A DNA stretch of 64,000 nt from Streptomyces flaveus (lineage in GTDB: Bacteria; Actinomycetota; Actinomycetes; Streptomycetales; Streptomycetaceae), in assembly GCF_014647675.1 (NCBI RefSeq), contig NZ_BMPQ01000010.1, positions 99,049-163,048 on the forward strand. The letters run 5' to 3'. The notes beneath the pieces were generated by a model, which made no database searches, was not told the origin of the DNA, and was given only the letters and a program-made list of their open reading frames with translations. Both the position numbers and the translations under genes were made by a program. Positions 8,666-16,578 of the stretch are shown in pieces. Each line of letters begins with the position of its first letter. Positions within the stretch are counted from its first letter, which is position 1.

Positions 8666-8877
8666 GACTCACGCTCGCTTACTGGTCGTACCTGGTCGAG
8701 TTCGCGGCTGATCCGGCCGCCAGAAGTGGATCAGCGTACGGAATCCGGGCAATTGGCGCGTCTCGACCCGCCGTCGGCGGGACGTGCCTGTGCGAGTGCC
8801 CCGTCACGCTCCTGGGAGCACACTGGTAGGACACCCGATGAGGTGCTGCCGGCGGTGCGCACAAGGGGGTGCTGGCC

Positions 8878-9459
8878 GTGGCGAAGACACGTCGTACGAC
8901 GGTGAGGCTGTGGCGGTGGCGGAGCAACCCGCTCCGGCGGCGCGTGGACGTCGTCGAGGCCTGGGTGGTGCTCGGCGCATGGCTGTTCGCCCTGGTGGGC
9001 GGGCTGATCGCGGGGCTGGCGGCGGCCGAGGTGGTGAGCCGGAGCGTGGATCGGCAGCGGGAGGAGCGCCGTGAGGTGACGGCGGTGCTCACCGAGAACG
9101 CCCCGGAGAGGTCGGCGACCCGGACCGTGGGCGGCGACCGGGTGTGGGCCACGGTCCGCTGGAAGACACCGGACGGCACCGCCCGTACCGGCGAGGCCCA
9201 GGTCAGGCCCGAAGCCGAGAAAGGCACCCGGACCCCGATCTGGACCGACCGGCACGGCACCCTGATGACGAAGCCCCTCAACGAGGCGGAAGCGGTCCTG
9301 CAAGCGGTGTCGGCGGGTCTGCTGGCCGCGACGGGTGCGGGCTGCGTCGTCTGGCTGGCCGCCTGGACCGTGTGCGTACGCCTTGACGGGCGCCGTATGC
9401 GGGACTGGGACGCGGAGTGGGAGCGGGCCGACCTGCGCTGGGGCGGGAGGACGGGCTGA
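8878..9459 (+). CDS. Rv1733c-like integral membrane protein
   Basis: About 193 residues with two transmembrane helices (near residues 27-50 and 137-160) flanking an extracytoplasmic beta-rich segment (VWATVRWKTPDGTARTGEAQV). The N-terminal RNPLRRR-DVVEAW pattern (here SNPLRRRVDVVEAWVVLGAW) is the hallmark of the Rv1733c-like family, whose M. tuberculosis member belongs to the dormancy regulon. The function is unknown. GTG at 8878 is preferred because AAGGGGG at 8863-8869 then has normal spacing; an alternative GTG at 8869 would abut the ribosome site. It ends 2 bp from the convergent MreB-like gene. Confidence 0.85.
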   Translation: MAKTRRTTVRLWRWRSNPLRRRVDVVEAWVVLGAWLFALVGGLIAGLAAAEVVSRSVDRQREERREVTAVLTENAPERSATRTVGGDRVWATVRWKTPDGTARTGEAQVRPEAEKGTRTPIWTDRHGTLMTKPLNEAEAVLQAVSAGLLAATGAGCVVWLAAWTVCVRLDGRRMRDWDAEWERADLRWGGRTG

Positions 9460-9461
9460 CC

Positions 9462-10505
9462 TCAGGTCGACACCGAGTCGAGGTCGAGGCCCACCGGCTC
9501 GATCCTGCCCTCCAGCATCGCGCCCAGGCCGAGGGCCGCGCACACGTCGGGCCGTTCGGCGATGTGCACCGGCATACCCGTCGCGGCCCGCAGCATGTGG
9601 TCGAACCCGGGCAGCAGGGCGCTGCCGCCGACCATCATGATCCCGCGGTCCGCGAGATCGGCCACCAGGTCCGGCGGGCAGTCGCGCAGCACCTGGCCGA
9701 TCCCGTCGAGCACCGCCGTGAGCGGGGCCTGGACGGCATTGCGTACGGTGGCCGTGTCGACGTGTACGGAGCGGGCGAGCCCCGTGGCCACGTCCCGGCC
9801 GTGGATCTCGGTACGGGCGGGCCCCTCCGGGGTGAGACCGGTGCCGGACAGGGCGAGCTGCAAGGGACGTACGGACTGACTCGGCAGCACCAACTCGTGC
9901 GCGTGGCGCAGGTATTGGACGATCGCGTGGTCGACGACCTCGCCGCCGACGGGGATGCGCTCGGCGCTCACGACCGAGCCGAGGGAGAGAACGGCGACCT
10001 GCGTGGCGGCCGCCCCGCACACCATGATCATGGTCGCCTCGGGTCGCTGTACGGGCAGCCCGCAGCCCACCGCCGCCGCGATCAGCGTGTCCACCAGCTC
10101 GACCCGCCACGCCCCGAGCCCGACCAGCGTCTCGACCGCCGCGCGTCGGGCGAGCGGGTCGGCGTCGTGCGGCGTACAGGCGGCGGCGCGCAGCCGGGGC
10201 TTACGACGCAGTGTGCGGCGGAGGCGTTCGCCGAGCAGCTGCCGCAGCATCCGCTGTGCCATGTCGATGTCGACGACCGTGCCGCCGGACACGGGCCTGA
10301 CGACGCGGATGTAGCCGGGCGTACGGCCCGTCATCTGCTCGGCCAGCTCCCCGACCGCGATCAGCCCGCCGGTCCTCATATTGACGGCGGCCACACTCGG
10401 CTGGTCCACGACCAGCCCGGCACCCTTCACATACACGCGGGTCCTCGCCGCCCCCAGATCGACGGCGAAATGACAGCGGCGCAACTGCTCCAGACTGTCG
10501 GTCAT
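9462..10505 (-). CDS. MreB-like actin-fold protein
   Basis: A 347-residue bacterial actin homologue. Visible elements are the phosphate-1 motif FAVDLGAARTRVYV near residue 13, the connect region VRPVSGGTVVDIDMA, and the phosphate-2/adenosine region IMMVGGSALLPGFDHML near residue 290. Streptomyces carry canonical MreB and Mbl plus shorter, divergent MreB-like proteins, and this isolated gene, away from mreC/mreD, fits the divergent class. The role is probably in spore-wall or envelope architecture (inferred). Confidence 0.88.
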   Translation of the reverse strand: MTDSLEQLRRCHFAVDLGAARTRVYVKGAGLVVDQPSVAAVNMRTGGLIAVGELAEQMTGRTPGYIRVVRPVSGGTVVDIDMAQRMLRQLLGERLRRTLRRKPRLRAAACTPHDADPLARRAAVETLVGLGAWRVELVDTLIAAAVGCGLPVQRPEATMIMVCGAAATQVAVLSLGSVVSAERIPVGGEVVDHAIVQYLRHAHELVLPSQSVRPLQLALSGTGLTPEGPARTEIHGRDVATGLARSVHVDTATVRNAVQAPLTAVLDGIGQVLRDCPPDLVADLADRGIMMVGGSALLPGFDHMLRAATGMPVHIAERPDVCAALGLGAMLEGRIEPVGLDLDSVST

Positions 10506-10631
10506 GGCAGATCCTCCCGAGAGCGCAGACCGTGGGGCCGCCGGGTGACGGTCCTCTTAGGCATCGTGCGCGAGCGTTCGGCGGTCCGCCTGTTGTGATG
10601 GGCCGGGTGGGGTGCCGCTGGACGGGTGGCC

Positions 10632-13600
10632 TCAGCCGGCGGCGCGGATCACTTCGAGTACCGGCGCAAGGGAGCTGACGGTCTGTTGGCAGCCCGCCCG
10701 GGTCAGGCGCCCCTCGCGGTCGGAGTTGTGGGCGTAGCCGATGAAGGGGAGGCCGATCGCGTTCGCGGCGGTCAGCTCGGCGACGGAGGAGCCGATGAGT
10801 ACGGCTTCCGAAGCGGAGGCGTCCAGCTGCTCCAGGGCTCGGAGCAGACAGTCGGGATGCGGCATCAGCAGGGTGAGGTCCAGCGCTCGCCCATGGACTC
10901 CGCCGGTCGCCGAGCCGATCAGGCCGCGTGATTCCAGATAGGTGGTGACGGCGCGGTGCGAGTTGTCCGAGACGATGGCGGGGCCCCGTCCGGTGGCGGC
11001 CAGTGTGCGGACCAGTGCGTCGGCATGAGGGGTGGGCCGGGCCGTGAGGGCGCTGTGCTGCTCGATCCTGTCGAGCTCGCGGCGCAGGTCGGTTCCCAGG
11101 CGGTGGTGCGCGAAGGCGCGCAGGAGGTCGAGTGGGTTGGCGTACCCCTCAAGAGGCGTCACGGGCATTCCCTGTGGCAGCAGCCGGTCGCCGCTCAACG
11201 CCTCGTCGGGGTGCCGCAGTTCGACGAGCAGCGCCGCGAGGTCGCGGGCTACGCGCGACGCCCCGGCCCCCGTGTCCTCGGCCGGCAGCACCTTCCGTCC
11301 CTTCGGCCCGGCGAGCTTTTCCAGCGTGGTGAACAGGCGGGCCACCGGCCCGTCGAAGCCGAGGAGTACGCACTCGGCGTCGGTGAGGAGCGTGACCAGG
11401 GAACGTGCCGGCTCGGCTGCCGTGGGTGCCACCGGCTTCGGCGCACGGGGCGACCGCAGTGCCTGCGGCGCGACAGGCCTCTCCCCCTCAGGCGTCAGCC
11501 GTATCGAGCAGGCCACCGACAGCCCCGGCACCGGCCAGTTGCGCAGCCCGTCGCGCACCGCGTGCTGCGCCGCACCCGTCCGGCGCAGCGGGTGGCGCCG
11601 GGTGATGCGCCCCGCGTCCCTGACGAAGTGGTCGAGGAGCCGCCCGGACACGTCGGCGGTCTCGCCGCGTACGAAGGCCACCGGGTCGGCGACGTGCCAG
11701 GACAGCTCGACGGACGCGGTGAAGGTGCCGCCGCCGGAACTCGGCAGGGGCACGTCGTAGCTGGCCTGGTGCGTGGTGAGGTCGACTTCGTAGAACGTGG
11801 TGCGGGGCCTTGGCATGCGTTCGCCGTACGGGCCGTCGCGGTCGAGGAGGATCAGCGGGCCGCCGGGCTCGGAGAGCACGACGGCGGTGCGGCCGGGCTC
11901 GGGAGGGCTGATCGCTCCGAGGTTCCGGGTGGTGAACGGGCCGCGTACCAGGTCGCGTTCCTCAGGCTGGGGGGCCGGGGCGCGTTCCAGCAGTTCCAGG
12001 GGGCAGTACCAAGCGATCGCCGTGCCGTCGGCCGACTCCCCGTGCGACTCCCTGTGCAGGGGAAGGAAGCGGGCCGGATCGAGGGAGGTGGAGCCTCGCA
12101 TGAGTTCCTGGTGCAGAACGGGAGAGAGGACGACCATGATGTCCGCTGCGGAGTGCCCCAGCGCGGCCTGGATGTCGGGCTGCGTCGTCGGGCGGTCGGC
12201 GCGGGCGAACTGGGCGGTGTGCCAGAAGGTCACCCGGACCTTCGGCGGGGCTTCCAACTCCAGGAGCGCACTGGGAAGTTCGCGAAATACCGCGCTCAGT
12301 ACCGGTAGTACGGACGCCTCGGGCTCTGTGATCACGAGGTAGCCGTTGTCGCGGGCCAGCACCTCGTACTGGTTCGGAGCCAGCTCGGTCAGGGAGAGCA
12401 GCCAGGTGAGGGAGCGGCCGAGGACGCTGTGTGCGAGACGGTGCTCGCCGGGGTCGGTGAACTCGGCGACGATCGTCGCCCGGCCGCGCTCCGGCGCGGT
12501 GTGCAGCTCGCGGTAGAGCGCCTGCAGGGTGGGATTCGGTTCGCGGTGCTGCTGGTTCCGGGCCTCCTCGTAGGCCTCGTACGACTCCATGGCCTCGGCG
12601 ACGCGCCCCTGCTCCTTGAGTGCCAGGATGTGCAACCGCCGAAAGTCCGCCCGCTCGGGATGAGTCCGGAGCAGCTCGTCCAGGTCCTGCGCGGCCTGCT
12701 CGAAGTGGCCCAGTTCCAGGTCGAGTTCGGCTCGGGTGGCGCAGAGGGTGAGGCGGAGGGCGCGCAGGCGGGCGCGGGCCGCCTTGGCGGCGGGGCCGGG
12801 GACTTGGTCGAGGGGGTCGCCGTACCAGAGGTCGAGGGCTTGCTGGACGGCTGCGCGGGCCGCCGCCGGGTCGCCGTCGTCCCGGTGGGACTTCACTTGG
12901 GCGACGAGCGCCTCGCAGCGGCTCAGATCGATGGTTCCGGGCGGTGCGTGCAGGGCGTAGCCCTCGGCGGTGGTGGCCAGGACGCCGGGTCCCAGGGTGT
13001 TGCGCAGCCGGGATGCATAGGCGGAGATACGCGGTCCGGCATTCTTCGGGAGGCGCCGTCCCCACAGGCCCTCGATCAGTTCGTCGTACGGCACGGACCT
13101 GCCGGGCTTGAGGAGGAGCAAGCAGAGCAGGGCCTGTTCATCGGGGGAGCCAGAGGGAAGGACCCGATCGCCTCGGTCGATCCGCACAGTGCCCAGCAGC
13201 CGGTAGCGGTACCGGTCCGCTGTGATGGCGTCCAGTGCGCTGTCGAAGGTGGGATCCAAGAGGCGGTCTCTTGCCTGGCGCTGAAGGTGGAGTACCGGGG
13301 AGCGCAGGTGGTCGGCGGCTTGGGCGAACACAGGGAGGAACCACTCGGGCACACCGATGAGTTCAGGCGTCCCACCAGCCAGTTCCGTCAGCAGACGACC
13401 GAAGTCGTCGAGGTCCTTCGACTCTTCGAGCTCATCTACATGCCTCAGCGAGAAGTGGGTGATCTTCACGGTGCCGTCCGGGCGTACCAGCAACCCGTTC
13501 GGAGTGAGACGACCGTGTGCCATGCCCTGTGCATGTACGGCCTTGAGGCCTCGCGCAACCTGTTGTGCGAGCGGCGCGAGCGTCCAGAAAGGCAGCCGGA

Positions 13601-15494
13601 AGCCGCCCTCGGCGGTCAGCTCGGCCACCGTGACTCCCTCCACGAACTCCGTGACGAGATAAGCGACTTCGTCCTCGACACCGAAGTCGTGTACGGCGAC
13701 GACGTGCTCGCTGTCGACAGCGGCGAGAGCACGCGCGGCGTCCAGAAACTGCTCGTGCCGCGTCGGCTCGACGGGGCACCGGTACACGGCGACCGTCCGG
13801 CCGGACCGAGTGTCCTCCGCCCGCATCACCGGCCCACCTCGCCACCCCAGCTGCCGTACGATCCGGTACCGGCCGAGCACGAGCCCGGCGGTGCCGGACC
13901 CCGCCGCCCCTCCCAGCCGCCGCACACTCTCCTCCCGCACCGCCGCGAACGGCTCACCCCCGGCCGCCTCGCCACCACCCCCCGGAGCCAGCACCCGGAA
14001 CTCCCCGGCCGTGACGCCCGCCCGAGCGTCGATCAACGCGCCCACCCGCGCGAGGAGTTCGGAGGTCCGGCCGTGAGCGGTCCGGGGCAGCGTACGCAGC
14101 AACAACTCCCGTACGCCGGGGCGGAAGGCGTACGAACCCGGCGGACCCGGGATCGCGGTGAGCACCCCGCTGAGGATGACCTCCGCGAGATGCTGCGGCT
14201 GCGGATTCTGCTCGATCGCCGCCTGGACCAGCCGCATGACGGGCAACTCGGGGCGTCCGACCGCGAGATGACCGGCGAGGCGATAGGCCTCGGGGGAGGC
14301 GATGGAACGGAAGCGGAGGATCAGTTCCTCCGGGGAGAGCTGTTCGACCTCGCTTCTGCCGTGCTCGTCGAGGGGTGCGGGCGGCGGGGTGTGGCCCAGC
14401 AGGGCGACGGAGCCGGGAAGCTTGCCCGCGTCGGCCAGCAGCGCCGACCAGTTCGCCAGCCAGGGGGCCGAGGGTTCCAGGACGGGGAGAGGGAGCGTCC
14501 CGGGCAGCGGGTGGTCCGCGGCATAGGCGTCCACGTCGTACGCCGAGTTGGGCGCCGCGGGCGAGGGCGCGACGATCTGTGCGGTCGAGGCCGGCAGTGC
14601 GGTGGTGCGCCACAGGCGTTCGGGGAGTGGCTGGATCACTGCGACCGGCATCCTTCTCGCCCAGCGCCGCAGCGTGCCGTACCAGCGGGTGCCCGCGGGG
14701 CCGTCCCGCCACTGAGGCCCCATGCAGTCGCTGACCAGGAGCGTGACGGTGCGGCCGTCCGCGTACGACTCCTGCGAGCCGGGGCGGCGTACCGTGCCGT
14801 CGGCTTCCAGCCGGTGCAGTTCCACCGTGCGGAAGATGCCCGACTGGGCGAGCGCCGTGTGCAGTTCACGGACGAGCGGCCGCCAGACCGGCATGGTCGG
14901 GCCCGCGTCGTACACGAGATGCAAGGTCAGCCAGCGCTCGGTCGCCGGACGAAGCACGGGAAGCCACCACCGCGGCGCCGCGCCGAGCCGGGCGATCCGA
15001 TGCGCGGTCGCCTCCTCGTCGAGCTCCTTCCCGACAGGCGCGGGCACCCGGCGCTTGAGGGGGCGCAGGGCGCGTTGCAGCGCGAGGGGGCGGGTCAGCA
15101 TCGGGGGCGCGGGGGCGAGCAGCGAGGTGTACGAACCGTTCGGATCCCTCGGCTCGTCCGGCGCGCCGGGGCCGGGCAGCCGCAGGGGGACGCGGCCGTC
15201 CGGGCGGCGTTCCGGCTCGGGAGGCGGGGCCGCGTCCGGGACGTGCGGCTGAGAGGGGCCGCCGGCCGCCAGGGGTGGGGCGACAGGCTCCGGTTCGGCT
15301 CGCTCGGGCCGTACCGGCGATAGATCCGCAAAGGGCGCGGCAGGCTCTGGCTCCTTCATGTGCCGGGCGAGCCACAGCAGTTCGGCCAGCTCGACGGACG
15401 TGGGCAGGTCCCCGCCGCTCACTTCGGCCAGCAGCTCGGCGAGACGAGCGGCACCCGTGCCCCCGCTGCCGTCGGCCGCAACCGGGTCGCTCAT
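10632..15494 (-). CDS. Giant SAV_2336-type protein: vWA-like, pseudokinase, BTAD, HAD-like
   Basis: A 1620-residue multidomain protein, last gene of the Trypco1-trypsin-MoxR operon. After a Pro/Glu-rich linker (about 40-140), a SAV_2336 N-terminal vWA-like domain covers about 145-335 (LTLHLVYDAGPTM, VTLLVSDCMG). A protein-kinase fold covers about 537-740, but VAIK Lys reads VAVYR, HRD reads HGRLTPNGLL and DFG reads HFS, so it is a pseudokinase. A winged helix plus BTAD-type TPR region, as in SARP regulators, covers about 762-1000. Two unassigned regions follow (about 1000-1345), then a HAD-like domain from about 1370 in which motif I lacks the nucleophile Asp (LLGFDGPV) and motif IV reads IGSSVAEL. 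Probable sensor/scaffold of a conflict system; ligand and output are unknown. Confidence 0.88.
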   Translation of the reverse strand: MSDPVAADGSGGTGAARLAELLAEVSGGDLPTSVELAELLWLARHMKEPEPAAPFADLSPVRPERAEPEPVAPPLAAGGPSQPHVPDAAPPPEPERRPDGRVPLRLPGPGAPDEPRDPNGSYTSLLAPAPPMLTRPLALQRALRPLKRRVPAPVGKELDEEATAHRIARLGAAPRWWLPVLRPATERWLTLHLVYDAGPTMPVWRPLVRELHTALAQSGIFRTVELHRLEADGTVRRPGSQESYADGRTVTLLVSDCMGPQWRDGPAGTRWYGTLRRWARRMPVAVIQPLPERLWRTTALPASTAQIVAPSPAAPNSAYDVDAYAADHPLPGTLPLPVLEPSAPWLANWSALLADAGKLPGSVALLGHTPPPAPLDEHGRSEVEQLSPEELILRFRSIASPEAYRLAGHLAVGRPELPVMRLVQAAIEQNPQPQHLAEVILSGVLTAIPGPPGSYAFRPGVRELLLRTLPRTAHGRTSELLARVGALIDARAGVTAGEFRVLAPGGGGEAAGGEPFAAVREESVRRLGGAAGSGTAGLVLGRYRIVRQLGWRGGPVMRAEDTRSGRTVAVYRCPVEPTRHEQFLDAARALAAVDSEHVVAVHDFGVEDEVAYLVTEFVEGVTVAELTAEGGFRLPFWTLAPLAQQVARGLKAVHAQGMAHGRLTPNGLLVRPDGTVKITHFSLRHVDELEESKDLDDFGRLLTELAGGTPELIGVPEWFLPVFAQAADHLRSPVLHLQRQARDRLLDPTFDSALDAITADRYRYRLLGTVRIDRGDRVLPSGSPDEQALLCLLLLKPGRSVPYDELIEGLWGRRLPKNAGPRISAYASRLRNTLGPGVLATTAEGYALHAPPGTIDLSRCEALVAQVKSHRDDGDPAAARAAVQQALDLWYGDPLDQVPGPAAKAARARLRALRLTLCATRAELDLELGHFEQAAQDLDELLRTHPERADFRRLHILALKEQGRVAEAMESYEAYEEARNQQHREPNPTLQALYRELHTAPERGRATIVAEFTDPGEHRLAHSVLGRSLTWLLSLTELAPNQYEVLARDNGYLVITEPEASVLPVLSAVFRELPSALLELEAPPKVRVTFWHTAQFARADRPTTQPDIQAALGHSAADIMVVLSPVLHQELMRGSTSLDPARFLPLHRESHGESADGTAIAWYCPLELLERAPAPQPEERDLVRGPFTTRNLGAISPPEPGRTAVVLSEPGGPLILLDRDGPYGERMPRPRTTFYEVDLTTHQASYDVPLPSSGGGTFTASVELSWHVADPVAFVRGETADVSGRLLDHFVRDAGRITRRHPLRRTGAAQHAVRDGLRNWPVPGLSVACSIRLTPEGERPVAPQALRSPRAPKPVAPTAAEPARSLVTLLTDAECVLLGFDGPVARLFTTLEKLAGPKGRKVLPAEDTGAGASRVARDLAALLVELRHPDEALSGDRLLPQGMPVTPLEGYANPLDLLRAFAHHRLGTDLRRELDRIEQHSALTARPTPHADALVRTLAATGRGPAIVSDNSHRAVTTYLESRGLIGSATGGVHGRALDLTLLMPHPDCLLRALEQLDASASEAVLIGSSVAELTAANAIGLPFIGYAHNSDREGRLTRAGCQQTVSSLAPVLEVIRAAG

Positions 15495-15530
15495 CCCGTC
15501 ACCTCCCTGGTCCTCCTGTCTTGGACTACC

Positions 15531-16550
15531 TCAGAAACCGTCCGGCTCCTCCCCGTTCCGGCTCAGATACGGCATCAGCTGCTCGGCGAGCTCGTCGCGG
15601 GACGAGGCGTCGAGGCCTGCCGCCCTTGTGAGGTAGATGGCGTTCAGGAGCTGGTCCGTGGCGAGTTCGCCGTCCGTTCCCCGGGAGAGGAAGCGGGCGA
15701 TCAGGTCGCGGGCGTAGGCGTCGGGCTCGCCGAGATGGGCGTGGACGATCCGCTCCAGGTGGGCGTCGCGCGGCTGGTGGAGTTCGAGGCGGACGCAGCG
15801 GCGGAGGAAGGCGGGCGGAAACTCGCGTTCGCCGTTGCTGGTGAGCACCACGAACGGGAAGGCACGGCAGCGGACCCGGCCGCGCGTGACGGTGACCCGG
15901 TTGTCCGTGCCGTCGATCATCACCTCGGCCGAGGGCGTGCGGCGGGCGGCGCGGACCAGCTCCGGGATCTCGTACTGGCCCTCCTCCAGGATGTTGAGGA
16001 GATCGTTGGGAAGGTCCAGGTCGCTCTTGTCGATCTCGTCGATCAGCAGGGCACGCGGCCTGCCGTACGGAAGCAGCGCGGTGCCGAGCGGGCCGAGGCG
16101 CAGATGGTCCTGCAGCTCGCTGTCCGCGGGGAGCTGTTCGCGGGCGACGGCCTGCCCTGCGGCGTACAGACGCGAGAGCGGATCGTACTGGTAGAGGCCG
16201 TCATGGAGCGTCGTACGGCTGGTGATGTTCCAGCGCAGGACCGGGCCCAGCCTCAGCTCCCTCGCCACCGCGTACGCCAGGCTCGACTTACCACTGCCGG
16301 GCGGTCCGGTCACGAGCAGCGGGCGGCGCAAGTACAGGGCGGCGTTGACCAGTTGGACGGCCTGGTCCGTGGCGCGATAGGTGCGGGCGCGGTGCACACG
16401 GTCCGGGGACGTGGCCGAGGTGTCGCCGTCCTCGGCGGGAGTCGCGAGCTCCGGTCCGCCGTCGAAGGCACGCCAGGGCGGCGGCGGGGGCAGCGCGGTG
16501 ATGCCGTCGTGAGGCTCGCTCGTACCCGTGTAGACGGGCCACAGGGACAT
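15531..16550 (-). CDS. MoxR-type AAA+ ATPase
   Basis: A 339-residue AAA+ ATPase. Walker A GPPGSGKSS lies near residue 82, Walker B ALLIDEIDKSD near 165, sensor-1 VVLTSNGE near 232, and a PPAFLRRCVRLEL segment carries the arginine-finger region. The MoxR/RavA class couples ATP hydrolysis to remodelling of vWA-type partners, and the giant downstream protein supplies a vWA-like domain. The ATG at 16550 has GGAGAG just upstream; the longer frame upstream overlaps the protease gene and is not coding. It sits 28 bp after the protease gene and 36 bp before the giant gene, so one transcript is likely. Confidence 0.92.
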   Translation of the reverse strand: MSLWPVYTGTSEPHDGITALPPPPPWRAFDGGPELATPAEDGDTSATSPDRVHRARTYRATDQAVQLVNAALYLRRPLLVTGPPGSGKSSLAYAVARELRLGPVLRWNITSRTTLHDGLYQYDPLSRLYAAGQAVAREQLPADSELQDHLRLGPLGTALLPYGRPRALLIDEIDKSDLDLPNDLLNILEEGQYEIPELVRAARRTPSAEVMIDGTDNRVTVTRGRVRCRAFPFVVLTSNGEREFPPAFLRRCVRLELHQPRDAHLERIVHAHLGEPDAYARDLIARFLSRGTDGELATDQLLNAIYLTRAAGLDASSRDELAEQLMPYLSRNGEEPDGF

Positions 16551-16578
16551 GTGTCTCTCCTCGATGCGTGCCGGTCGC

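Larger units (their letters stand above)
8069..8877. other. Gene-poor, repeat-bearing intergenic stretch
   Basis: About 800 bp between the phosphoribosyltransferase and the membrane-protein gene. It holds two copies or variants of the dispersed Streptomyces repeat (8124-8159 and 8400-8452) and one weak small open frame at 8456-8665. The rest shows no convincing coding signal or RNA gene. An ATG-less G/C-rich stretch around 8290-8360 could be a worn insertion-sequence end, but I cannot support that. Confidence 0.5.

Noticed and set aside
12429..15323. Very long plus-strand open frame opposite the giant SAV_2336-type gene
   Set aside because: Its translation is Arg/Gly/Val-rich without domains; it is the usual high-GC shadow of the minus-strand gene, whose product has clear domains.
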